The notes under the pieces: model-generated
What the model was told of the DNA's origin: nothing
Seen by the model: only the letters and a program-made list of their open reading frames with translations
The model's database searches: none
Made by a program: the position numbers and the translations under genes
NCBI GenBank assembly: GCA_900556255.1
Contig: USNZ01000005.1
Coordinates: 1-18,657 of the forward strand
DNA: 18,657 bases
Reading direction: 5' to 3'
From: an uncultured Oscillospiraceae bacterium
GTDB taxonomy: Bacteria; Bacillota; Clostridia; Oscillospirales; Ruminococcaceae
Shown here: one piece after another, positions 7,353-14,141 of the stretch
How the letters are laid out: every line of letters begins with the position of its first letter
Numbering within the stretch: position 1 is the stretch's first letter

Positions 7353-7618
7353 TATTTTCTTCCACGGAACTGGGCCCTCACATTCCCGAAAACTTCCTCA
7401 TGGCTCAGCCGAACAGGATCGCTCTTGGCTGCGGCATCCGCTTCATCGAGTTTGGCGTCCGCGCCGTCGATCAGCGCCGTATATTGTTCAATGCTCATCA
7501 CGACCATGCTGCCATAACCATTTTTGGTCAAGAAAACCGGTTGCTGCTGTTGGGTCACAAGCCGTTCGACTTCGGGATACTTATTTCGCAAATCGGACAC
7601 AGGACGGATTTGGATCAT
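7352..7618 (-). CDS. Phd/YefM-family antitoxin
   Basis: 88 residues starting MIQIRPVSDLRNKYPEVERL, followed by QQPVFLTKNGYGSMVVMSIEQY. This is the Phd/YefM (PF02604) DNA-binding N-terminal domain; the acidic, extended C-terminus (residues 50-88) would wrap the toxin. GAGGTG 7 nt before the ATG fixes the start. It should neutralise the RelE/ParE toxin encoded next and repress the shared promoter. An inverted repeat TCTTG-N7-CAAGA at 7660-7676, upstream of the gene, could be part of an operator (weak). The stop codon is TAG because the MITE inserted exactly at the original TAA; the protein sequence itself is unchanged. Confidence 0.9.
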   Translation of the reverse strand: MIQIRPVSDLRNKYPEVERLVTQQQQPVFLTKNGYGSMVVMSIEQYTALIDGADAKLDEADAAAKSDPVRLSHEEVFGNVRAQFRGRK

Positions 7619-7659
7619 ATTGCTCACCTCTCGCTTTCTTATCCTTATTTCATCATAAT

Positions 7660-7676
7660 TCTTGTGAAAAGCAAGA
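7660..7676. promoter_or_regulatory. Possible operator of the toxin-antitoxin pair
   Basis: TCTTG and CAAGA separated by 7 nt, about 42 bp upstream of the antitoxin start in an AT-rich stretch (7619-7709). Phd-type antitoxins bind palindromes in this position. The arms are short and no clear -35/-10 pair was found, so this is tentative. Confidence 0.25.
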
Positions 7677-7709
7677 GGCTGTGGAAATTTCACCATGAGG
7701 AATAGTTGC

Positions 7710-7994
7710 TTACAGAAACCGGCACAGCGCATCATCCACGGCGTCGGTATAGCCTCCCTCGGCGATGCGCCGGGTGCGCAGCTGGTTGAGGGCATTCCTT
7801 GCCAGCCGATATTCGTCCATATCCAGCGCCAGTCTGCCGCCTTTTGGCGGCAGGGCGTGGATGCGCAGCACTAGCGCGCCGGTTGCGGTGCAGTCTGAGC
7901 CCGTGGCTTTCTGTGCGTAGTAGACATTGCCCAGTGCCCGCAGCAGGATGCTTTTGTTGGCACGGTCGAGTTTTATATTTCGACGTTGAAGCAT
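7710..7994 (-). CDS. Conserved-looking small protein of unknown function
   Basis: 94 residues, no membrane segment. Features are MLQRRNIKLDRANKSILLRALGNVYYAQ, a DCTATGALVLRIHALPPKGGRL centre and a DEYRLARNALNQLR helix. GAGGTG 8 nt before the ATG supports the start. No family was recognised. It lies between PcfB and the inserted toxin-antitoxin cassette, so before that insertion it was probably directly upstream of virD4, within the coupling module. A role in DNA transfer is suggested only by position. Confidence 0.78.
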   Translation of the reverse strand: MLQRRNIKLDRANKSILLRALGNVYYAQKATGSDCTATGALVLRIHALPPKGGRLALDMDEYRLARNALNQLRTRRIAEGGYTDAVDDALCRFL

Positions 7995-8103
7995 GAAGTT
8001 TACACCTCGTTTCTGCTTGATCTCGGCTCAACCATATCACAACCTCTGCCGCGTTGCTATCCCGGATTTGAAAACAAACGGAAAATATTTGAACGAACAG
8101 CCT

Positions 8104-8871
8104 TTATCTGGTTCGCTCCATACGCTTGATCTTAACCGGCATCCTGGGGAGCTGTGCGCGGGCATCGTCGCGCTGACGCAGGAAAACGCGAATGTCACCA
8201 AGCTCCCTGCGCACGCTGGGGCGCTGACCGTTAGCCCTGATTTTGTCGGCGCGCGGGGAGGGCGTATCGGGCAAAGGCCCTTTGTTGGGCGAGGAAGGCT
8301 CGGACGGATTCTTTCTCCCCAAAGCTGTTGTTTCCAAATCCGATTGCTTCGGGGCTGGGGTAAAATCCATGTTGAACTGTTCCTCGCTCTCGCCGACCGC
8401 AAAGCTGACCGCGCCGTGCTCAGTCTCTATGGTTTCTTTTTCGGGCACGGGTTGACTTTGGCCCTTTTGCACGTCCGCTACCAGCTCGGCTTCGCCGGTA
8501 TCCACCACATCAAGCTGCAGCTTGTCAATGACACGATTGACCTTGGCGGCGTCCTCGGCCCAGACGGCGATCTCGATGTTATCGGGGTCAGAACGGTCAC
8601 GGATGGGCACATACAAAAGCCCATGCGATTTTGCGGCCTTGGCAAAATCCCGCATCTGGTCGGTCGGCACGCTGAAGAATTTCAGCGGTTTGCCCTCGCG
8701 CAGCAGACGAACAAGCTTGGTTTTTCCGTGCGTTTTCTTCTGGTCGCGCAGTACGGCCAGCGCAAATACAGCAAAATTCTTTGCCGCCGTTCCGGAGATT
8801 TTTAAGGCAAACTCAGTTCCCTCCAATGTGTAGCGGACGACCTGGTCCGCGGGTTCTGCGCCGTAGTTCAT
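8104..8871 (-). CDS. pcfB: PcfB family (DUF3801) relaxosome/coupling accessory protein
   Basis: 255 residues. The first 120 carry the DUF3801/PcfB pattern: RYTLEGTEFALKISGTAAKN, a basic LRDQKKTHGKTKL segment, FSVPTDQMRDFAKAAKSHGLLY, and AEDAAKVNRVIDKL. The rest is low-complexity, Pro/Ser/Glu-rich with a basic end, probably unstructured. In pCF10, PcfB helps recruit the relaxosome to the coupling protein PcfC; the same role is inferred here with VirD4. The ATG overlaps the DUF4314 stop as ATGA. The usual neighbour virD4 is 1.3 kb away because of the small unknown gene and the toxin-antitoxin insertion. Confidence 0.88.
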   Translation of the reverse strand: MNYGAEPADQVVRYTLEGTEFALKISGTAAKNFAVFALAVLRDQKKTHGKTKLVRLLREGKPLKFFSVPTDQMRDFAKAAKSHGLLYVPIRDRSDPDNIEIAVWAEDAAKVNRVIDKLQLDVVDTGEAELVADVQKGQSQPVPEKETIETEHGAVSFAVGESEEQFNMDFTPAPKQSDLETTALGRKNPSEPSSPNKGPLPDTPSPRADKIRANGQRPSVRRELGDIRVFLRQRDDARAQLPRMPVKIKRMERTR

Positions 8872-9143
8872 CTGGCAGCGCCCCTATTTTTGCCCGATTT
8901 AGCAGGCGCGGGGCGCTCCAGCACCTCGAACGAATCCACGCCCGGCACAAGCGCCAGCGTGCGGCCGTTCTGCCAGTCCATGTGGAGCTGTCCAGCGTCA
9001 TCCACGCAGGTGACGGTACCAATGGTGCCGGGCGGCACGGGGTCATACGGGTCGTTCATGGCAAGAAGGCGGATCTTGGTGCCCACCGGGTAGTGCCTGC
9101 GGGCATATTCGGCATGGTAACGATCTCGATTGCTATTGAACAT
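8868..9143 (-). CDS. DUF4314 domain protein
   Basis: 91 residues starting MFNSNRDRYHAEYARRHYPVGTKIRLL, with PGTIGTVTCVDDAGQLHMDW in the middle. This matches DUF4314 (PF14192), a small SH3-like beta-barrel domain common in conjugative elements and phages; its biochemical role is not established. The chosen ATG is preceded by GGAG about 7 nt upstream; longer in-frame extensions run inside the relaxase gene and are not used. It lies 25 bp after the relaxase and overlaps pcfB by four bases, so it is probably co-expressed with the transfer machinery. Confidence 0.85.
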   Translation of the reverse strand: MFNSNRDRYHAEYARRHYPVGTKIRLLAMNDPYDPVPPGTIGTVTCVDDAGQLHMDWQNGRTLALVPGVDSFEVLERPAPAKSGKNRGAAR

Positions 9144-9168
9144 ATCATCACTCCATTTCTTGTAATCT

Positions 9169-10494
9169 TTAACGTGCTTTTTGATTTGTTTTCGTTTGGT
9201 TTTGCTGCGGTTTTGTTTGCGGTTCCTGCTGGCGTTCGCGTTCTGCATCCGCAAGGCGCTGACGCATTTCAGCGGAATGGGCGGCAATCTCCTTGCACAG
9301 CTTAAGGTCACGGCGCAGCGGCTTGAGGGCAGCGGTGATTGCCGGAATTTCCGGGGAGTTGGGTGCGGTACGGTACAGCCGTTGGCGCTCAGTTTGCAGC
9401 TCGGCAATTTTGTTTTCCAGTGCGATTTGCTTTGCTTGCAGTTGCTCTATCGAATCAATGCTGTTTGCCGACAGAAACTCCATCTGCCTGATCCTTCGGT
9501 CAAGATTACGGATGTCCTGCCGTACAGCATAGCTGGGGCGGCGGGGCTTATGCGGCAGCGCACCCAGCTCGTACAGATAGCGATAGTACAAGGCCCGCAA
9601 GCCGGTGAGCCTGCGGGCCTTGCCATAGCTTTTGCGCAATCGGGCGTGCTTTGCAACGGGCGGCTGTTCCTGTAAAAAGTGCCACCTTGCGTCGGGGTAC
9701 AAAATGCGTATTTGCAGCGCTTCTGAGGTATACTGCCTGCCAAGCGTTTTAAACCGCACAGGCCGTGTCTTTCCGGGTGGGCGCAGCGTGGGATATTTGT
9801 GGTTAAAATTCAGCTCGTAGCCCTTGCTTTCCAGTTCTCGTATAAACTGCCGCCACGTCAGCGCTTCGGCCAGCGCGGCATCCACATCCTGCCGGATCAC
9901 CGTGCGCCAGGTCGGCTGACCGTTTTTCTCGGCCAGCCATTCGGCGTAGGGCTTTGATACCTGCGCGGCGCGTTCGGTTTGGATGATCGACAAGCCGTAC
10001 TTCACGCACAGTTCGTCCGACACGGCGCGGATCTCCAGCGCATAGCTTTTGGCATTGCTGTGATATTTTCTGCCGCTGTTCATCGCCACGCTGCTCCACA
10101 CGATATGATTGTGATAATGGCTCGTGTTCAGGTGTGTGGTGACGATGGCCTGGTACCGCCCGCCCAGCACCCGCTCGGCCAGTTCCAGCCCGATCTTGTG
10201 TGCCAGCTCCGGCGTGACCTCGCCCTCGGCAAAGCTCTGTACCAGATGGTACCCCTGCACGCCGTCCGTCTTGTGCCAGCGCACAGCGTTTGCCCGCATA
10301 TCCTCATAGGCTGACTGCGTGGTACACCCAAGCCCAGATTCAAAGCCGTCTGTTTCGGTTTTCTCACGGTTCAGGGCGTAGTCCACGGTTTCGGCCAGCG
10401 GCATCCCGTGCTGCCGTGTGGTCTTTTGCTTGTCCTGTGCGTACCGTACTGCGTTGTCCAACCGATAGACGGGAATCACGGATGTGTAGGCCAT
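9169..10494 (-). CDS. MOBP-type relaxase (Relaxase/Mobilisation nuclease domain)
   Basis: 441 residues. The relaxase nicks the transfer origin, stays on the 5' end through a tyrosine, and leads the strand through the channel. The histidine motif is HLNTSHYHNHIVWSS at residues 121-135. The nucleophile candidate is Tyr39 in VDYALNREKT; a similar VRYAQDKQKT with Tyr18 lies before it. GVQGYHLVQSF and GEVTPELAHKIGLELAERVLGGRYQ are also typical. The C-terminal 130 residues are coiled-coil, ending in a Gln/Lys/Arg-rich tail. AAAGGTGG 9-10 nt upstream fixes the ATG. Normally it would follow mobC directly; here the Rpn cassette and its terminator lie between, so separate transcription or read-through is needed. 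Confidence 0.93.
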   Translation of the reverse strand: MAYTSVIPVYRLDNAVRYAQDKQKTTRQHGMPLAETVDYALNREKTETDGFESGLGCTTQSAYEDMRANAVRWHKTDGVQGYHLVQSFAEGEVTPELAHKIGLELAERVLGGRYQAIVTTHLNTSHYHNHIVWSSVAMNSGRKYHSNAKSYALEIRAVSDELCVKYGLSIIQTERAAQVSKPYAEWLAEKNGQPTWRTVIRQDVDAALAEALTWRQFIRELESKGYELNFNHKYPTLRPPGKTRPVRFKTLGRQYTSEALQIRILYPDARWHFLQEQPPVAKHARLRKSYGKARRLTGLRALYYRYLYELGALPHKPRRPSYAVRQDIRNLDRRIRQMEFLSANSIDSIEQLQAKQIALENKIAELQTERQRLYRTAPNSPEIPAITAALKPLRRDLKLCKEIAAHSAEMRQRLADAERERQQEPQTKPQQNQTKTNQKAR

Positions 10495-10519
10495 ATGCTG
10501 CCGCCACCTTTGCTGTAAT

Positions 10520-10555
10520 ATAAAAAACAGCCGGGAGATTTACTCTCGACTGTTT
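10520..10555 (-). terminator. Rho-independent terminator after the Rpn-type gene
   Basis: On the minus strand AAACAGTCGAGAG, a 5-nt loop and CTCCCGGCTGTTT form a 13-bp stem with one mismatch and one G-U pair, followed by a run of T continuing into ATATT. It lies 75 bp after the Rpn stop and 26 bp before the relaxase start. Confidence 0.85.
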
Positions 10556-10630
10556 GGTAGAAATATTGCTTGTTGGCGAAGAATTGTCCCAAGGCACAGG
10601 CCGTTTTACACAACCCCGCCGGTTCAAAAG

Positions 10631-11629
10631 TTACTGGACCAGCTGCGCCTTGTACTTGGCGCGGTCGGCAGGCGAAATGCCAAGCATTTCCATTGCCTTA
10701 TCGGCAGTGACATGAGTGTTCTGCATCAGGCTTTGAATCAGTCCAATAGTTGCCTTTTCTTCACCCTGAGCCATGCCCTTGGCCATGCCGCGCTCCTCGC
10801 CGCGGTCTGCCACAAATTTGCTGTAATTGCACATTTCGTTTAGCCTCCCTTCCAGCCTTTCGCTGGCTTGAAATCCGAATTGCTCTTCAAGCTGTGTACT
10901 CTTTTCGTTTTTGCTCAGCTTATCAGAAAGCAGCGTGTTCAAAAAAGCAATCAGTTCACTTTCTCTGATCTTGCTGTTTTCCCCAAGGCAGAGCAGGATC
11001 ACGCACAGCTTATCGTAATTTCCCTTGTCCTCGTGCTGCTCGCCGCACAGGTTCGTTTCCGCCAGGCTGTACGAATTGACCGCACCGCGCCACTCTTCGC
11101 TCGGCGACATACAGATCCAAATCGAATATACTTTGGCAATATTTTCGTACTGGGAGCCGGTGAACTCAATGCCTTTCTGTGCGGAAATCATTCTGGCGCA
11201 ATAGTATACGCCGCGTGTCACCAGATGATACGTCCCATGCTTTTTGTCGGTGGGGGTAAAATCTGCCTGCGCTTCCAGGTTGATGATCAGGCGGGCGCGA
11301 TCCTTCGTGTGGGGGAGCAGCGCATCAAACTGGATGTCATACAGAACCGTACCCTCCGATACCGTTTTGTCCTCCGTGTTGTTGCCCTTGATCTTTTCGG
11401 TACGGTGTGGATTGGTCAGGTCACGGTCTACGGGCAATTCCCCGACAAGCGGTTGTCCCTCAATGCAGGCGGCAATCTCTTCCTCGGTGCAGTTCCGATA
11501 TTCCGGCACACACCCTTGCAAGATCCGAACCAGCACTTCCTTGCAGGCCAGGGCCTCTTTGCAGGCTGCATCGGATCGGGAACTGTATTCCCCAATCGAC
11601 AGCGCCGCGTCCAGTGCTTCATCAGGCAT
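10631..11629 (-). CDS. Rpn-family PD-(D/E)XK nuclease (transposase-like annotation)
   Basis: 332 residues. VLYDIQFDALLPHTKDRARL followed by INLEAQAD gives the D...ExQ core of PD-(D/E)XK nucleases in the PF12784 / Rpn group. The C-terminus, with YSKFVADRGEERGMAKGMAQGEEKA then a short helical domain ending YKAQLVQ, is typical. Rpn proteins of E. coli promote RecA-independent recombination and can act in phage defence; the role here is unknown. The start at 11629 is preceded by GGGGGTG; a GTG at 11638 is an alternative. A consensus promoter (11662-11690) and terminator (10520-10555) make it an independent unit between mobC and the relaxase gene. Confidence 0.85.
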   Translation of the reverse strand: MPDEALDAALSIGEYSSRSDAACKEALACKEVLVRILQGCVPEYRNCTEEEIAACIEGQPLVGELPVDRDLTNPHRTEKIKGNNTEDKTVSEGTVLYDIQFDALLPHTKDRARLIINLEAQADFTPTDKKHGTYHLVTRGVYYCARMISAQKGIEFTGSQYENIAKVYSIWICMSPSEEWRGAVNSYSLAETNLCGEQHEDKGNYDKLCVILLCLGENSKIRESELIAFLNTLLSDKLSKNEKSTQLEEQFGFQASERLEGRLNEMCNYSKFVADRGEERGMAKGMAQGEEKATIGLIQSLMQNTHVTADKAMEMLGISPADRAKYKAQLVQ

Positions 11630-11661
11630 GATGTTCACCCCCCGCCCTCTATTGTATTTGC

Positions 11662-11690
11662 ATTATACCGTAAAGTTGTGAATTTTTCAA
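11662..11690 (-). promoter_or_regulatory. Sigma-70/SigA-type promoter for the Rpn gene
   Basis: Minus strand: TTGAAA (11690-11685), exactly 17 nt, then TATAAT (11667-11662). The -10 box is about 33 bp before the start codon. This is the best promoter match noticed in the window. Confidence 0.85.
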
Positions 11691-11737
11691 TAACCCGCCG
11701 TACTCTTGGCCGAATTTTGCAGCAGGCCCCTTCATGC

Positions 11738-12046
11738 TTACCAATTTTCTCGCACTTCTTCCCACACCACCCGCGCAATGCGTGCCATCTCTTCCACGCT
11801 CTCCGGACCGGCCATGCCGGTGCTGTTGGCGCGGCGGGCCAGCTGATTGGCATTGTTGCATAACCCCGCTACCTTGCGCAGCAGGTCGGCATGATGGGTG
11901 CAGGGGCGCGGCGTGATCGTCTTGCCCATGATGAGGCTGCGCAGATATTCCTCGCGCGGCAGGCCGCTGGCCGCGGCGCAGCGGTTCAGATGCGCCAGCT
12001 CTTGATCTGTCAGCCGCAGAGGAATCACATGGCCGCGCTTGCGCAT
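11738..12046 (-). CDS. mobC: MobC-like relaxosome protein
   Basis: 102 residues. The N-terminus RKRGHVIPLRLTDQELAHLN reads as a ribbon-helix-helix strand and helix, followed by SGLPREEYLRSLIMG. LLRKVAGLCNNANQLARRANSTG is the typical MobC (PF05713) C-terminal motif. MobC binds near the transfer origin and helps the relaxase melt and nick DNA. It starts 4 bp after the stop of the upstream unknown gene, so they are one operon. Relaxase genes usually follow at once; here the Rpn cassette intervenes. Confidence 0.92.
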   Translation of the reverse strand: MRKRGHVIPLRLTDQELAHLNRCAAASGLPREEYLRSLIMGKTITPRPCTHHADLLRKVAGLCNNANQLARRANSTGMAGPESVEEMARIARVVWEEVRENW

Positions 12047-12050
12047 GGGA

Positions 12051-12473
12051 TCACCGCTCTTGATTTTTGCCCAGTCGTTTTGCTTTCTTTGGCTGCCGGG
12101 GTAGCTTGACCAACGCTTCGCGGCAGACGGGAACCCCGGCCAAATCCAGTCCTAACTTCGGCAAATCGGCAATGTACTTGATGTATCGGTTCCCTCTAAA
12201 CTGTGACATCAGAATACCTTGATTCCGTGCTTCGGTCGTGATCAGCAGGCAATCCATACGATCTCCCGGTACAATGGACATAGCCGCCGCATGATCCCGC
12301 ATAAAGGTGTAGTCGGCCCTAAAATCATCTGCCAAAGCCGTGTAGTCAGTATCGGGCAATTCCAGCACCTCTTTGATCTGACATGGTGCCAGGACATACG
12401 ATCCGGCACCTCTGCGCAGTTGCGACAGGCTTCGGGGATTTTCGGTAAAAGCGGCAAACAATGTTTCACTCAC
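12051..12473 (-). CDS. Unknown soluble protein upstream of mobC
   Basis: 140 residues, no membrane segment or recognised motif. It contains LAPCQIKEVLELPDTDYTALADDF, DRMDCLLITTEARNQGILMSQFRGNRYIKYIADLPKLGLDL, and a strongly basic end (KLPRQPKKAKRLGKNQER) that could bind nucleic acid. It starts with GTG, supported by GGAGGTG at 12487-12481, 7 nt upstream. It directly precedes mobC, downstream of the palindrome-rich stretch, so an accessory role in DNA processing is possible. Function unknown. Confidence 0.8.
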   Translation of the reverse strand: MSETLFAAFTENPRSLSQLRRGAGSYVLAPCQIKEVLELPDTDYTALADDFRADYTFMRDHAAAMSIVPGDRMDCLLITTEARNQGILMSQFRGNRYIKYIADLPKLGLDLAGVPVCREALVKLPRQPKKAKRLGKNQER

Positions 12474-12504
12474 CTTTGCTCACCTCCATCGGTACGCAAC
12501 GGGG

Positions 12505-12547
12505 TTTGGGGCACCGCCCCAAAATGTGCGTTTGGATATCCAAACGC
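12505..12547. other. Hairpin plus 20-bp perfect palindrome; candidate oriT or operator
   Basis: TTTGGGGC-ACC-GCCCCAAA (12505-12523) forms a perfect 8-bp stem. Five bases further on, GCGTTTGGATATCCAAACGC (12528-12547) is a perfect 20-bp palindrome. Both lie in the 117-bp gap (12474-12590) upstream of the mobC operon, where relaxosome-binding sites and nic sites are often found. No T tract follows either structure, so they are not ordinary terminators. No nic site was recognised. Confidence 0.4.
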
Positions 12548-12590
12548 TATGCTTGCAAAACCGTTCACGGGCTGGGACGATGTACTTAAC

Positions 12591-12929
12591 TCAGCTGACA
12601 AGCGATTCGCCTCTGGCCGCAGCCTTAATGATCCCATCCAGGGTTGTACAAACTCGGCTGTATTTTTTCGCCAAGCCGAGCTGTGCGTTGACAGTCGCGT
12701 CGCTGTCGCGACCGCACACCACCAGCACTGGGCAGCGCAGCAGCTTGTCACGCACAATATCGTTGTAAATATGGCGCTCGTCGGGATCGTCGAGCGCCAC
12801 AAACTGCCCGTCCTGCAAACGCGGGCAGACGGGAACGTACCCGCACTCGAACACGGTGCGGCAATAACGGCGCAGGTGCGCGGAAGAGGTGCCCTCGGCG
12901 GCACAGATAAAAGCCCAAGGTCGTTTCAT
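12591..12929 (-). CDS. DUF4406/nucleoside deoxyribosyltransferase-like protein
   Basis: 112 residues. It begins MKRPWAFICAAEGTSSAHLRRYCRTVFECGYVPVCP, continues IYNDIVRDKLLRCPVLVVCGR and ends in LGLAKKYSRVCTTLDGI. This is the Rossmann-like pattern of DUF4406 and related domains, similar to nucleoside 2-deoxyribosyltransferases, often found in phages and conjugative elements beside DNA methyltransferases. Substrate unknown; a nucleotide- or modified-base-related role is inference. AAAGGA 9 nt upstream supports the ATG. The gap before it (12930-13025) holds two matched hairpins. Confidence 0.72.
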   Translation of the reverse strand: MKRPWAFICAAEGTSSAHLRRYCRTVFECGYVPVCPRLQDGQFVALDDPDERHIYNDIVRDKLLRCPVLVVCGRDSDATVNAQLGLAKKYSRVCTTLDGIIKAAARGESLVS

Positions 12930-12961
12930 AGTCAAAAATCCTTTCTTAAAATTAAATTGCC

Positions 12962-12990
12962 GGGGTGGAATCCACATTGGATTCCACCCC
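12962..12990. repeat. Perfect 12-bp inverted repeat (hairpin 1)
   Basis: GGGGTGGAATCC, 5-nt loop, GGATTCCACCCC. No T run follows on the minus strand (GGCAATTTAATT). It shares the GAATCC-N5-GGATTC core with a second hairpin 18 bp away. Confidence 0.75.
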
Positions 12991-13008
12991 TACGCATTTT
13001 TCTGTCAT

Positions 13009-13029
13009 GTGAATCCGACTTGGATTCAC
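13009..13029. repeat. Perfect 8-bp inverted repeat (hairpin 2) across the methyltransferase stop
   Basis: GTGAATCC, 5-nt loop, GGATTCAC. One arm contains the stop codon of the DPPY methyltransferase gene (13026-13028). Same core and loop length as hairpin 1. Confidence 0.7.
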
Positions 13030-13862
13030 TCTGCGGTTTCGGTGGGCTGCAAGGCATTTTTCAATCGCTCCGTGCCCAATTCGTAGTAGGCGTTCGTCAC
13101 TTCAATGCCGACGGCCTCGCAGCCCTCCTGCACAGCGGCCAGCACCGTCGTGCCTGCCCCCGCAAATGGGTCAAGGATGCGCCCGCCCTGCTCGCAGATT
13201 TGGACTACCTCGCGCATAAGCGGCAGCGGCTTCTCGGTCACATGGATGCGGTTGGCAGGATTTGCGTGCCGGAACACACCGGGCAGGCAGCCGACCTTGC
13301 GCTGCAAGGGCATCGGGCCGTTGGAGCCCCAAACCATGAATTCGGCCTGCTGGCGGTAGCGACCTTTCTGCGGACGGCTCGTCATCTTATCCCACACGGC
13401 CACGCCGCGCCAGATCCAGCCCGCCCACTGCATGGCGCAGGCGAGCGCCGGCAGCTGCCGCCAGTCGATGAACACGCAGATCGGCGCACCGGGCTTGCAG
13501 GCGGCGCGGACTTTGCTCATCCAGACGGCAGTCCACAGCATCCAGCTCAGTTGGTCTTTCTGGTCCCCGTCAAAATCGGGCAGGGCCTTGTCAGCGCTCA
13601 TACTGCTGTACTTCTGGTTGGTCGTGCGGGTTTTCTCGCTCGGCTTTGCCCCGCCGCCCGCATAGGGCGGGTCGGTGATGACCGCGTCGAACGCGCCGGG
13701 CTGGAAATGCGGGATAATGTCCAACGCATCGCCGTGTAAGATCGTCCAGCCGTCACCGCCGCGGTGTTCGGGCAGGACAAAGCCGGACGAAAAAAGATCG
13801 TTTTCAGTATTCGTCAATCGCATTCCTTCTTTCTTGTTTTGTTCGCTATGTTCATCGGGCAT
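13026..13862 (-). CDS. Orphan DNA (N4/N6) methyltransferase, DPPY, beta-type order
   Basis: 278 residues. DAVITDPPYAGG (motif IV, DPPY at 64-67) comes first; RILDPFAGAGTTVLAA (motif I, SAM binding, about 228-243) is near the C-terminus, with the target-recognition region between. This is the beta-class order. The product transfers a methyl group from SAM to an exocyclic amino group of adenine or cytosine; the target sequence is unknown. No restriction gene is adjacent, so it is probably an orphan for element protection or regulation. The start at 13862 overlaps the upstream gene by 11 bp; an ATG at 13823 is an alternative, and both have very short Shine-Dalgarno spacing. The longer frame up to 14075 is antisense-like extension inside the upstream gene and is not used. 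Confidence 0.92.
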   Translation of the reverse strand: MPDEHSEQNKKEGMRLTNTENDLFSSGFVLPEHRGGDGWTILHGDALDIIPHFQPGAFDAVITDPPYAGGGAKPSEKTRTTNQKYSSMSADKALPDFDGDQKDQLSWMLWTAVWMSKVRAACKPGAPICVFIDWRQLPALACAMQWAGWIWRGVAVWDKMTSRPQKGRYRQQAEFMVWGSNGPMPLQRKVGCLPGVFRHANPANRIHVTEKPLPLMREVVQICEQGGRILDPFAGAGTTVLAAVQEGCEAVGIEVTNAYYELGTERLKNALQPTETAE

Positions 13863-14130
13863 CACCTCGTTCTTTTGGTTTTGGTGTTTTTTCCCGTGCA
13901 GCCATATGGTCAGGATCGGACAATTCAGTTTCCACATACTCGGAGATGATAAAGAGCGCGTCATCATAGCTGTGGCAGCCGTAGACCCGCTCACACATTT
14001 CTTTGGACTGGTCGCGCTGCCCGTTTTCGCGCAGCAACCGCGAGGCACGGCCAAGGATGGCAAAGATGTTGCCATCGTGACCGAACAACTCCATTTTAGG
14101 GTGCGTATTTTGTTTGCTTTTTTTCGACAC
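13852..14130 (-). CDS. Small unknown protein
   Basis: 92 residues from a GTG at 14130, chosen because AAAGGAG (14142-14136) lies 5 nt upstream; a GTG at 14145 overlapping the previous stop is possible but has no ribosome site. The N-terminus is basic (SKKSKQNTHPK), followed by KMELFGHDGNIFAILGRASRLLRENGQ and SYDDALFIISEYVETEL, then a charged tail. It looks like a helical DNA- or protein-binding accessory of conjugative elements. No family name can be given. It overlaps the methyltransferase start. Confidence 0.75.
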   Translation of the reverse strand: MSKKSKQNTHPKMELFGHDGNIFAILGRASRLLRENGQRDQSKEMCERVYGCHSYDDALFIISEYVETELSDPDHMAAREKTPKPKERGDAR

Positions 14131-14141
14131 TTTTTCTCCTT

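Noticed and set aside
10631..11629. Calling the Rpn gene a true insertion sequence
   Set aside because: No terminal inverted repeats or target duplication were seen, and PD-(D/E)XK Rpn proteins are not classical IS transposases despite their database name.
10868..11863. Plus-strand open frame (331 codons) opposite the Rpn gene and mobC
   Set aside because: Runs through the Rpn promoter and two real genes; no protein-family features.
12219..13739. Long plus-strand open frame (506 codons) across the methyltransferase and its neighbours
   Set aside because: It crosses three real minus-strand genes and their hairpin-rich gaps, and has no recognisable domain.
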